Positions 1 through 7,564 of a stretch of 64,000 bases of DNA are shown piece by piece; positions within the stretch are counted from its first letter, which is position 1, and every line of letters begins with the position of its first letter. The DNA is from Nonomuraea gerenzanensis (GTDB taxonomy: Bacteria; Actinomycetota; Actinomycetes; Streptosporangiales; Streptosporangiaceae). Below the pieces are notes generated by a model, which searched no databases, was not told where the DNA came from, and was given only the letters and a program-made list of their open reading frames with translations. A program made the position numbers and the translations under genes. Location: contig NZ_CP084058.1 of NCBI RefSeq assembly GCF_020215645.1, positions 496,001-560,000 on the forward strand. The letters run 5' to 3'.

Positions 1-1
1 C

Positions 2-376
2 GAGAGTCTGGCCGCGGCCGGGCTGTTGGAGGCTCTGAGCCGGGCGTCGGAGATTCTCGCCGAGTTACGCCATCCGTTCGTGAGAAGCGAGCAGTTCTCC
101 TATTTCTTTCCCCCTGCGGGTGCCCGCGTCGGCGCCGCGGTCATGCTGCCCGACGGCCGGGAGCTCAGGTTCGAGGTGTCCATCGCCGTGTCCGGCAGGG
201 CCTTCCAGGTCGAGGGCGGGATCCAGGTGGAGGCCGAGACGCTGCTGGAGCTGCCCCGCAAGAGCGTGTCCGGCATCGAGGAAGGGCTGGCCGCCTTCGG
301 CGACTACGTGGGGGAGGTGGCGGCACCGGCGCGGCAACTGATCGAGCAACTGCTGGAAGAATTGTCTGACAACTAG
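2..376 (+). CDS. Hypothetical protein, 5' end cut by window
   Basis: The reading frame is open to the left edge of the window, so the true start probably lies upstream. The first in-frame start codon seen is a TTG at 26, which would give 116 aa. The visible part is a small, soluble, acidic alpha/beta protein with no signal peptide or membrane segment. A helix-like N-terminus is followed by a strand-rich middle (around residues 35-75) and a C-terminal helix ending LLEELSDN. I do not recognise the family. Its stop (374-376) lies inside the region holding the first of two GntR-type operators that precede the next gene. Confidence 0.55.
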   Translation, partial: ESLAAAGLLEALSRASEILAELRHPFVRSEQFSYFFPPAGARVGAAVMLPDGRELRFEVSIAVSGRAFQVEGGIQVEAETLLELPRKSVSGIEEGLAAFGDYVGEVAAPARQLIEQLLEELSDN

Positions 377-402
377 ACAGACGGTGTCTGGTTGTCTGAC
401 AA
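362..402. promoter_or_regulatory. Twin FadR/GntR-type operator
   Basis: The 11-mer TTGTCTGACAA occurs at 362-372 and again at 392-402. It is a palindrome except for its central base and fits the FadR-subfamily consensus TNGTNNNACNA. Half-site-like CTAGACAG and GTGTCTGG sequences lie between the copies. The second copy abuts the transporter start, and a GntR gene lies just downstream of that transporter. The likely function is autoregulation of this two-gene unit (inference). Confidence 0.65.
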
Positions 403-1301
403 TGAGGTCCATGAGGAATGGACCGCTCGCCGTCGTGGGTGCCTCCGTGCTCTGGGGCACCGCGGGCACGGCCGGGTTGCTGATGTCCGCCGACTCCGTG
501 GCGCTGGCCGCCGCCCGGCTGGTGATCGGCGGCGCGGCGCTGGCGTTGCTGGCCGGGCGCGACCTGCGTGCAGCCGTCAAGCCCGGGCTGCTGTTCGGGG
601 CCGTGGCGGTGGCGGCGTACCAGCTCTGCTTCTTCGCGGCCGTCAGCCGCACGGGGGTGGCCATCGGCACGGTGGTCGCGATCGGCAGCGGGCCGGTCTT
701 CACCGGGCTGCTGTCGTGGGTGCTGCACGGGCGCAGGCCGACGAGGCGGTGGAGCGCGGCCACCGCGGCGGCCATCTGCGGGTGCGCGGCGCTGATCGCG
801 GGCGGCGGGACGGACGCGGGCACGCAGGTGGTGTCCGGGATCGCGCTGGCGCTGCTGGGCGGCCTGCTGTACGCCTTCTACGCCGTCATGGCGGCCCGGG
901 CGATCGGCCAGGGCGGTCGGTCGAACGCGGTGATGGGCGTGATGTTCGGCGGCGCCGCGCTGATCATGGTGCCGGTGCTCGCCGTCAGCGGCGTCGGCTG
1001 GATCGGCGAGCCGCGGGCCCTGCTCGCCGTGCTCTACCTCGGGCTCGGCACCACGGCCCTGTCCTACTTCCTGTACGGCCGGGGCCTGCGCACCACCCCC
1101 GTGGCCACGGCCGCCACCCTGTCGCTGGCCGAGCCGGCCGTCGCGGCGCTGCTCGGCCTGGTGGTGCTGGGCGAGCGGCTGGCCCCGGTCTCGATCGCCG
1201 GGCTCGTGCTGCTGGGGCTGAGCCTGGCGGCGGTGGCCGTACCGGAAAGGGCGCAGCGAAGGGAGCGTACGCCGGAAAGGGAGCTAGAGTCGCAGCCGTG
1301 A
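402..1301 (+). CDS. EamA/DMT-family membrane transporter
   Basis: This is an integral membrane protein of about 300 aa made almost wholly of hydrophobic segments, about ten in two five-helix halves, as is typical of EamA (DMT superfamily) permeases. Family members export metabolites or drugs; the substrate here cannot be read. Possible starts are GTG 384, ATG 402 and ATG 411, none with a good ribosome site. ATG 402 is chosen because the first helix (NGPLAVVGASVLWG) follows closely. The C-terminus is a short basic tail. The stop overlaps the GTG of the GntR gene, so the two are co-transcribed. The twin operator directly upstream suggests that the regulator controls its own export gene. Confidence 0.8.
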   Translation: MRSMRNGPLAVVGASVLWGTAGTAGLLMSADSVALAAARLVIGGAALALLAGRDLRAAVKPGLLFGAVAVAAYQLCFFAAVSRTGVAIGTVVAIGSGPVFTGLLSWVLHGRRPTRRWSAATAAAICGCAALIAGGGTDAGTQVVSGIALALLGGLLYAFYAVMAARAIGQGGRSNAVMGVMFGGAALIMVPVLAVSGVGWIGEPRALLAVLYLGLGTTALSYFLYGRGLRTTPVATAATLSLAEPAVAALLGLVVLGERLAPVSIAGLVLLGLSLAAVAVPERAQRRERTPERELESQP

Positions 1302-1942
1302 CGTTGCCGCTCAGACCCGTCTCCACCGTCGGCGCGCTCGCCGACGCCCTGCGCAGCAGGGTGCTGTCCGGCGAGATCCCGCCCGGCACCGCGCTGCCCG
1401 AGCAGGAGATCGCCGCCTCCTACGGCGTCGCCAGGCCGACCGTGCGGGAGGCGCTGGCGAGCCTGGTGCACGAGGGGCTGCTCAGGCGGGAGCGCAATCG
1501 CAGTGCCTATGTCCCGGAAGTGACGCTTTCGGACCTCGAAGATCTCATGTACGTCCGCCGCCCCCTGGAGGACCTCATGGCCAGGGCCGTGATCGGCCGC
1601 ACGGTGCCGGAGGCGGAGGCGGCGCTGCGCCGGATGGCCGCGTTGCCCGGCGAGGCGCCCTGGTCGGAGACCGTGGCCGAGCACATGGCGCTGCACCAGG
1701 CGCTCATCGAGGCCGTCGGCAGCCCGCGGCTGGAGCGGCTCTACGGCGTGCTGGCCGCGGAGACGCGGCTCGGCCTGGTGCGGCTGCGCGAGGTCTACCA
1801 GGACAGGGACGTGCTGGTGGCCGAGCACCGCGACCTGCTCGACGCGATCGCGAACGGCCCGGAGGAGGCCGCGCGGGCGGCGGTCGCCGCGCATCTCGGT
1901 CACTCCTGGGGCGGCGCGACGCGAGTCCATCGGCACCTTTGA
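1298..1942 (+). CDS. GntR-family (FadR/FCD) transcriptional regulator
   Basis: This 214-aa cytoplasmic DNA-binding regulator has an N-terminal winged helix at about residues 8-72, with the family hallmarks LRSRVLSGEIPPGTALPEQE and GVARPTVREALASLV. An all-helical FCD effector domain follows at about 80-205, with conserved acidic and His residues (EHMALHQALIEAVGS and AEHRDLLDAI) that bind a metal and ligand in this family. The start is the GTG at 1298, which overlaps the transporter stop as GTGA. Two TTGTCTGACAA palindromes in front of the transporter match what FadR-type regulators bind. The effector is unknown. Confidence 0.85.
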   Translation: MTLPLRPVSTVGALADALRSRVLSGEIPPGTALPEQEIAASYGVARPTVREALASLVHEGLLRRERNRSAYVPEVTLSDLEDLMYVRRPLEDLMARAVIGRTVPEAEAALRRMAALPGEAPWSETVAEHMALHQALIEAVGSPRLERLYGVLAAETRLGLVRLREVYQDRDVLVAEHRDLLDAIANGPEEAARAAVAAHLGHSWGGATRVHRHL

Positions 1943-1989
1943 GTGCGAACCCTTGCGGGACTGCCCCGTAACTCGCAAGAATCGCGCCC

Positions 1990-2340
1990 ATGCACGGCAA
2001 TCCGATGCCGGACTCCTACGTGTATGTCACGGAAGAGGGCGTCACTCGTCACTATGCGGACGGTAGCGTCGAGGCCCTCGCCTGGGAGGACGTGGTGGAG
2101 GTCCGTGTCGTCACCGAGTCCGGGGAAGACGTCCTCTATATCCTGCTAGATCGCGACGGTGAGGGCTGCGTGGTGCCGCGTTCGGCCACGGACGCCACGT
2201 TTCTGGCCCGCCTGCGTTATCTGCCGGACTTCGACCTCGACCGGCTGACCGTGGCCGCCGACTCCGCGCACGACGGCGTCGTGGTGGTCTGGCGCAGCCC
2301 CGACCCGCCGTCGGCGCTGCCGGATCTCGAGTACGACTAG
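1990..2340 (+). CDS. Hypothetical small protein
   Basis: This 116-aa acidic soluble protein lacks a signal peptide or membrane helix. It alternates short strands and turns (SYVYVTEEGVTRHYADGSVE, then VVEVRVVTESGEDVLYILLD), suggesting a small beta-rich domain of the kind seen in uncharacterised actinobacterial proteins. No catalytic motif is visible. A 10-bp stem hairpin starts 10 nt after its stop codon. It stands alone between the regulator and the glycan locus, and no function can be assigned. Confidence 0.65.
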   Translation: MHGNPMPDSYVYVTEEGVTRHYADGSVEALAWEDVVEVRVVTESGEDVLYILLDRDGEGCVVPRSATDATFLARLRYLPDFDLDRLTVAADSAHDGVVVVWRSPDPPSALPDLEYD

Positions 2341-2349
2341 GGCGCTTCA

Positions 2350-2372
2350 TATTTCGGCAACCTGCCGAAATA
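2350..2372. terminator. Perfect inverted repeat, terminator- or operator-like
   Basis: TATTTCGGCA at 2350-2359 and TGCCGAAATA at 2363-2372 form a perfect 10-bp stem with a 3-nt loop (ACC). It lies directly after the small gene ending at 2340 and ahead of the glycan operon. There is no T-run, so an operator for the downstream operon is as possible as a terminator. The rest of 2373-2609 is an AT-richer leader with no clear gene. Confidence 0.45.
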
Positions 2373-2609
2373 CCGCAGTAAATCTCACATTTCCCTCGTC
2401 AACTGCTGCCACTTGTGGACCGTTCCGTCAAGCCCCCGGGGGGTCTGACAATCGTCCGATTGTGGACATTTGCCGGTATTCCTCATGCCGGAATTGATCT
2501 TTACTCTTTAGTGGGGGCCGCCGCCCTTGATTGTGCGTGGGACTTGTCAACCCATGTGGTTCAAGGAACGTCCAGTTATCGCGGTGCACAGAGTTGTCAG
2601 GGTGGTGCT

Positions 2610-4064
2610 ATGAGGGTGGGGATTGGGGAGTCCGCTGTCGTGCTCCTCGAGGCCGTGCCGCGCCGCGCGTCGAGCATCTGGACGCGTGCGTACTTACGGC
2701 TCCTGTTATCCGGGGACACGGTGTGCGCGCTGCTCGCATGCGTCTGCGTGCTGGGCATCCGGCTGATCGCCGGCGCGTACATTCCGCTGGTCGAGTTCCT
2801 GCTGGGGTTCGGCCTGGTGATCGCCTGGCCCATCGCGCTGTGGATGGGGGGCGCGTACCGCCAGCGCGCCAACGGCGAGGGAACGGAGGAGTTCAAGGCC
2901 GTCTTCAACGGCGGCATCGGGTTGATGGCGGCCGTCGCCATCATGGCCTACGCCACGCAGGCCGTCATCGCGCGCAGCTTCGTGATGGCGATGTTGCCGC
3001 TGGCTCTGGTGACGACGCTCTACTACCGCTACCGCATGCGCAAACGGCTGCACAGACGCCGAGCGGTGGGCGAGTACATGCGGCAGGTGATCGCCGTCGG
3101 GCACCGGGAGTCGATTCTCGACCTCGTGATGCAGTTCAGGCGCCAGCCGTACCACGGAATGCGGGTGGTGGGAGCCTGCCTGCCCGATGACAGCATCGAG
3201 GTGGACCTCGACGGCATCCCGGTGCTGGGCACGTTCGCCGACGTGGCCACCGTGGCCGAGCGCGAGCAGGCGGACGCCGTGGCCGTGCTGGCCTGCCCCG
3301 AGCTGGACGGCGCCGCGCTGCGCCGGCTGGCGTGGAGCCTGGAGACCGCGCGGACGGACCTGTTCGTGGCGCCCGCGCTCCTCGACGTGGCAGGGCCCCG
3401 GATCAGCATCAGGCCGGTCGCGGGCATGCCGCTGCTGCACGTGGAGCATCCGGAGTTCGGCGGGATGCGGCAGTTCGTGAAGACCGTCTTCGACCGGCTG
3501 GTGGCGGGGATCGCGCTGCTGGGCCTGGCGCTGCCGCTGCTGGGCCTCGCGCTGCTGATCCGGCTGACGAGCCCGGGACCGGCGTTCTTCTACCAGACCA
3601 GAGTCGGCAAAGGCGGCACTGAGTTCCGTCTGGTGAAATTTCGGACCATGGTGGCCGATGCGGAACGACTCAAGGGCGCACTGCTCGAAGCGAACGAGTT
3701 CGACGGAGTGCTCTTCAAGATTAGGAACGATCCAAGGATCACCAGGGTAGGCGCTTTCCTGCGGAAATACTCGCTCGACGAGCTCCCCCAACTGCTGAAC
3801 GTCCTGCGCGGCGAGATGTCCCTCGTGGGCCCGCGCCCGCCGCTGCCGCAGGAGGTCGCCGAGTACGGCACCGACGTCCGCCGCCGCCTCGTGGTCAAGC
3901 CGGGCATGACCGGCCTGTGGCAGGTCAGCGGGCGCTCCGACCTGAGCTGGGAGGAGTCCGTACGCCTCGACCTGCGCTACGTGGAGAACTGGTCGCTCAT
4001 CCTCGACCTGCAGATCCTGTGGAAGACCTGGTCCGTCGTCACCCGTGGAGAAGGGGCTTACTAG
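2610..4064 (+). CDS. Polyprenyl-phosphate sugar phosphotransferase (priming glycosyltransferase)
   Basis: This enzyme of about 484 aa would load the first sugar-1-phosphate onto undecaprenyl phosphate, starting repeat-unit assembly at the inner membrane face. The N-terminal part has about four membrane helices. A Rossmann-like linker around residues 150-270 is followed by another helix (RLVAGIALLGLALPLLGLALL). The C-terminal bacterial sugar transferase domain shows the family signatures TSPGPAFFYQTRVG, VKFRTM, SLDELPQLLNVLRGEMSLVG, PRPP and PGMTGLWQVSGRS. This is the long PHPT (WbaP/CpsE-like) topology. ATG 2610 is chosen because it begins just before the first basic/hydrophobic segment; an upstream TTG would add a poorly conserved leader. 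It is the first gene of a + strand run through rmlD. Confidence 0.88.
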   Translation: MRVGIGESAVVLLEAVPRRASSIWTRAYLRLLLSGDTVCALLACVCVLGIRLIAGAYIPLVEFLLGFGLVIAWPIALWMGGAYRQRANGEGTEEFKAVFNGGIGLMAAVAIMAYATQAVIARSFVMAMLPLALVTTLYYRYRMRKRLHRRRAVGEYMRQVIAVGHRESILDLVMQFRRQPYHGMRVVGACLPDDSIEVDLDGIPVLGTFADVATVAEREQADAVAVLACPELDGAALRRLAWSLETARTDLFVAPALLDVAGPRISIRPVAGMPLLHVEHPEFGGMRQFVKTVFDRLVAGIALLGLALPLLGLALLIRLTSPGPAFFYQTRVGKGGTEFRLVKFRTMVADAERLKGALLEANEFDGVLFKIRNDPRITRVGAFLRKYSLDELPQLLNVLRGEMSLVGPRPPLPQEVAEYGTDVRRRLVVKPGMTGLWQVSGRSDLSWEESVRLDLRYVENWSLILDLQILWKTWSVVTRGEGAY

Positions 4065-4066
4065 CG

Positions 4067-5134
4067 GTGAAAGCACTCGTGCTCGCCGGGGGGTCGGGCA
4101 CCCGGCTGCGCCCCATCACGCACACCTCGGCCAAGCAACTGGTCCCCGTCGCCAACAAGCCGGTCCTGTTCTACGGGCTGGAGGCGATCGCGGCGGCGGG
4201 GATCGAGGAGCTCGGCCTGGTGGTCGGGGACACGCACGCGGAGATCGAGGCGGCCGTGGGCGACGGCTCGGCGTTCGGGCTGCAGGTGACGTACCTGCGG
4301 CAGGAGGCCCCGCTCGGGCTGGCCCACGGCGTGCTGATCGCCCGCGACTACCTGGGCGACGACGACTTCGTCATGTACCTGGGCGACAACTTCGTCGTGG
4401 GCGGCATCAACGGCCTGGTCGACCGGTTCGCCAGGGATCGGCCCGCCGCCCAGATCATGCTGACGAAGGTCGGCGACCCGCGCCAGTTCGGGGTGGCGGA
4501 GCTGGACGCCGAGGGCCGCGTGGTCGGCCTGGAGGAGAAGCCCGAGCGGCCCAAGAGCGATCTGGCGCTGGTCGGCGTCTACCTGTTCAGCCCGGCCGTG
4601 CACGCGGCGGTGGCGGAGCTGAAACCGTCGTGGCGCGGCGAGCTGGAGATCACCGACGCCATCCAGTGGCTGATCGAGTCGGGGCAGCGCGTCGAGTCCT
4701 CGGTGATCTCCGGCTACTGGAAGGACACCGGCAACGTCACCGACATGCTGGAGGTCAACCGGCTCGTGCTGGAGTCGGTCGAGCCCAGGACCGAGGGGCG
4801 GGTGGACGCGGCCAGCGAGCTGATCGGCCGCGTGGCGATCGAGCCGGGCGCGGTGGTCGAGCGCTCGCGCGTGGTCGGCCCGGCGATCATCGGCGCCGGC
4901 GCCCGCATCCAGGACAGCTACGTCGGCCCGTACACCTCCATCGGCGCGTCCTGCGCCGTCACCGGCAGCGAGATCGAGTACTCGATCGTGCTGCCCCGTG
5001 CCTCCATCGCCGGGGTGGGCCGCATCGAGTCGTCGCTGATCGGCCACGACGTCGAGGTCACCCCGGCGCCCAACACGCCCAAAGCCCACCGTCTCGTACT
5101 GGGCGATCACAGCAAGGTACAGATCAGTTCATGA
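4067..5134 (+). CDS. rmlA: Glucose-1-phosphate thymidylyltransferase (long form)
   Basis: RmlA makes dTDP-glucose from glucose-1-phosphate and dTTP, the first step to dTDP-rhamnose. The nucleotidyltransferase signature GGSGTRLRP is at residues 8-16 and K23 follows in SAKQLVPV. LGDN at 105-108 supplies the metal-binding Asp. After about residue 240 a left-handed beta-helix tail is visible as hexapeptide repeats (AVVERSRVVGPAIIGAGARI). This makes it the 355-aa form seen in actinomycete sugar and antibiotic clusters rather than the 290-aa enterobacterial form. The GTG start lies 2 nt after the previous stop. Its stop overlaps rmlB as ATGA. Confidence 0.93.
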   Translation: MKALVLAGGSGTRLRPITHTSAKQLVPVANKPVLFYGLEAIAAAGIEELGLVVGDTHAEIEAAVGDGSAFGLQVTYLRQEAPLGLAHGVLIARDYLGDDDFVMYLGDNFVVGGINGLVDRFARDRPAAQIMLTKVGDPRQFGVAELDAEGRVVGLEEKPERPKSDLALVGVYLFSPAVHAAVAELKPSWRGELEITDAIQWLIESGQRVESSVISGYWKDTGNVTDMLEVNRLVLESVEPRTEGRVDAASELIGRVAIEPGAVVERSRVVGPAIIGAGARIQDSYVGPYTSIGASCAVTGSEIEYSIVLPRASIAGVGRIESSLIGHDVEVTPAPNTPKAHRLVLGDHSKVQISS

Positions 5135-6057
5135 CAAGAATTCTGGTCACCGGTGGCGCGGGATTCATCGGCTCCCACTTCGTCCGCAGCCTGCACGACG
5201 AGTACGTCACGGTGCTGGACAAGCTGACCTACGCCGGCAACCGCGCCAACCTCGACGGGGTGCGGCACGAGTTCGTGCACGGGGACATCTGCGACGCCGA
5301 GCTGCTCGCGCGGCTCGTGCCCGGCCACGACCTCGTGGTCAACTTCGCCGCCGAGTCCCACGTGGACCGGTCGATCGAGGGCGCCGCCGAGTTCATGCGC
5401 ACCAACGCGCTGGGCACGCAGACGCTGCTGCAGGCGTGCCTGGAGGCCGGGGTGCCGAAGGTGGTGCAGGTCTCGACCGACGAGGTGTACGGGTCGATCG
5501 ACATCGGCTCCTGGGACGAGTCGGCGCCGGTGCGGCCGCGCTCGCCGTACGCGGCCTCGAAGGCGAGCGGCGACCTGATCGCCCGCGCGTACGCGGTCAC
5601 CTACGGGCTGAACGTCTCGATCACCCGCTGCGGCAACAACTACGGGCCCCGGCAGTACCCCGAGAAGATCATCCCGCTGTTCATCACGAACCTGCTGCGC
5701 GGCAGGAAGGTGCCGCTGTACGGCGACGGCGGCAACGTGCGGGACTGGATCCACGTCGAGGACCACTGCGCGGGCATCCGCCTGGTCGCCGAGAAGGGCG
5801 AGCCGGGGGAGGTCTACCACATCGCGGGCACGGCCGAGCTGACCAACAAGGAGCTCACCGCGCGCCTGCTCGAAGCCTGCGGCCGGGACTGGGACATGGT
5901 CGCCTACGTCGCCGACCGCAAGGGCCACGACCGCAGGTACTCGCTGGACGACTCCAAGCTGCGGGCGCTGGGCTACCGCCCCGAGATCCCGTTCGAGCAG
6001 GGGCTGAAGGACACCGTCCGGTGGTACGCCACGCACCGCGACTGGTGGAGCCGTTGA
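5131..6057 (+). CDS. rmlB: dTDP-glucose 4,6-dehydratase
   Basis: RmlB is an NAD-dependent extended short-chain dehydrogenase that converts dTDP-glucose to dTDP-4-keto-6-deoxyglucose. The nucleotide-binding GGAGFIG is at residues 8-14. The dehydratase-specific STDEVYG puts Thr116, Asp117 and Glu118 in place, with Tyr140 and Lys144 completing the YxxxK pair. CGNNYGPRQYPEK and the substrate-binding region follow. The length of 308 aa is slightly short of the usual 320-350. ATG 5131 overlaps the rmlA stop by 4 nt. The product is also the branch point for other 6-deoxysugars that the later cassette might need. Confidence 0.94.
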   Translation: MTRILVTGGAGFIGSHFVRSLHDEYVTVLDKLTYAGNRANLDGVRHEFVHGDICDAELLARLVPGHDLVVNFAAESHVDRSIEGAAEFMRTNALGTQTLLQACLEAGVPKVVQVSTDEVYGSIDIGSWDESAPVRPRSPYAASKASGDLIARAYAVTYGLNVSITRCGNNYGPRQYPEKIIPLFITNLLRGRKVPLYGDGGNVRDWIHVEDHCAGIRLVAEKGEPGEVYHIAGTAELTNKELTARLLEACGRDWDMVAYVADRKGHDRRYSLDDSKLRALGYRPEIPFEQGLKDTVRWYATHRDWWSR

Positions 6058-6090
6058 TCCCATGACCCCCCACTTAGGCCGGGAGGCCGC

Positions 6091-6942
6091 ATGAGGTGGC
6101 TCATCACGGGGGCGGGCGGCATGCTGGCCGCCGACGTCCTCGACAGGACCGCGCTGACGGGCGAGCCGGTCCTCGCGCTCGGCCGGACCGAGCTGGACGT
6201 GCGCGACAGGCGGGCGGTGCACGACTTCGTCGCCGCCTACCGGCCCAGGGCCGTGCTGAACTGCGCGGCCTGGACCGCGGTGGACGACGCCGAGACGCAC
6301 GAGGCCGAGGCGCTGGCGGTCAACGGGCACGCGGCGCGCTGGCTGGCCGAGGCGTGCGACCGGGTCGGGGCGCGGCTCGTGCACGTGTCCACCGACTACG
6401 TCTTCGACGGGACGCCGGGCCCGCCCCGCACCGAGGACGCGCCGACCGGGCCGGTGAACGCCTACGGCAGGACCAAGCTGGCGGGCGAGCGGGCGGTGCT
6501 GGAGCACGGCCACTACGTGGTGCGCACCGCCTGGCTGTACGGCGCGCACGGCGCGAACTTCGCCACCACCATGATCAGGCTGGCGGGGGAGCGGCCCACC
6601 CTGGACGTGGTGGACGACCAGCACGGCCAGCCGACCTGGACCGCCGACCTGGCGGACTACCTGGTCAGGCTGGCCCAGTCGGACCTGCCGCCGGGCGTCT
6701 ACCACGGCACGAGCGCGGGCCGGACGACCTGGTGCGGGTTCGCCAGGGAGATCCTCACACTGCTGGGCGAGGACCCGGAGCGGGTGCGCCCGGTGCCGAC
6801 CTCGGCCTTCCCGCGCCCGGCCCGGCGGCCGGCCGACAGCGTGCTGGCGCACACCCGATGGGAGCCGATCCGGCACTGGCGCACGGCGCTGCACGCGGCC
6901 TGGCCCGTCCTGACGAGGAGCCGTCAGTGCAGTGTCGCGTAG
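6091..6942 (+). CDS. rmlD: dTDP-4-dehydrorhamnose reductase
   Basis: RmlD reduces dTDP-4-keto-rhamnose to dTDP-L-rhamnose. Its Rossmann motif GAGGML is at residues 7-12, STDYVFDG at 100-107, and the catalytic Tyr125/Lys129 lie in YGRTK. The 283-aa length is normal. A GGGAGG-type ribosome site precedes the ATG in the 33-nt gap after rmlB. The 3' end overlaps the convergent rmlC by 19 bp, so the two stop regions are shared between strands. Confidence 0.93.
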   Translation: MRWLITGAGGMLAADVLDRTALTGEPVLALGRTELDVRDRRAVHDFVAAYRPRAVLNCAAWTAVDDAETHEAEALAVNGHAARWLAEACDRVGARLVHVSTDYVFDGTPGPPRTEDAPTGPVNAYGRTKLAGERAVLEHGHYVVRTAWLYGAHGANFATTMIRLAGERPTLDVVDDQHGQPTWTADLADYLVRLAQSDLPPGVYHGTSAGRTTWCGFAREILTLLGEDPERVRPVPTSAFPRPARRPADSVLAHTRWEPIRHWRTALHAAWPVLTRSRQCSVA

Positions 6943-7505
6943 AACTCCCGGCACACCCGGTAGTCGGGCAGCAGCCCGGCCCTGAGCGCCTCGTCGAGGG
7001 TGGGCGCCTTGGCGTCCTTCTCCGACAGGACGGGCTCGACGCCGGACGCCCAGTCGATTCCGAGCGCCGGGTCGAGCGGGTGCACCCCGTGCTCGCGCGC
7101 CGGTGTGTACGGCTCGGAGCACAGGTACATCACCGTGGCGCGCTCGCTGAGCGCCATGAACCCGTGCCCGAGCCCCTCGGCGACCAGGACGGCGCTCCTG
7201 CTCACGTCGTCGAGTGTCACGCTCTCCCACCGGCCGAAGGTGGGCGAGCCGACGCGCAGGTCCACCACGACGTCCATGACGCTGCCGGACAGGCACATCA
7301 CGTACTTGGCCTGGCCGGGGGGCACGTCGGCGAAGTGCACGCCGCGCAGCACGCCGCGGGCCGAGACCGAGCAGTTCACCTGCGCCAGGTCGAAGCGCCG
7401 CCCGGGCAGGTCGGCGGCGCGGAAGGCCTCGTAGAACGAGCCGCGGGGATCGGAGTGGACGGGCGGCGTGTGGCGCCAGACGCCATCGATGCCGAGGGGA
7501 TCCAT
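6924..7505 (-). CDS. rmlC: dTDP-4-dehydrorhamnose 3,5-epimerase
   Basis: This cupin-fold RmlC performs the double epimerisation between RmlB and RmlD. The catalytic His57 sits in GVLRGVHFA, DPRGSFYEAF carries substrate contacts, and LGHGFMAL marks the second half of the cupin. The 193-aa length is usual. It is transcribed opposite to rmlABD and diverges from the methyltransferase gene, with a 59-nt shared promoter region at 7506-7564. Together with the three genes to its left it completes the rhamnose pathway. A second RmlC-like gene lies at 21570-22118. Confidence 0.92.
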   Translation of the reverse strand: MDPLGIDGVWRHTPPVHSDPRGSFYEAFRAADLPGRRFDLAQVNCSVSARGVLRGVHFADVPPGQAKYVMCLSGSVMDVVVDLRVGSPTFGRWESVTLDDVSRSAVLVAEGLGHGFMALSERATVMYLCSEPYTPAREHGVHPLDPALGIDWASGVEPVLSEKDAKAPTLDEALRAGLLPDYRVCREFYATLH

Positions 7506-7564
7506 GGGCTGACAGTAACGAGATCACCGGCCCTCGCGAAATATCAATCTCTTGGAGCGTGCGA

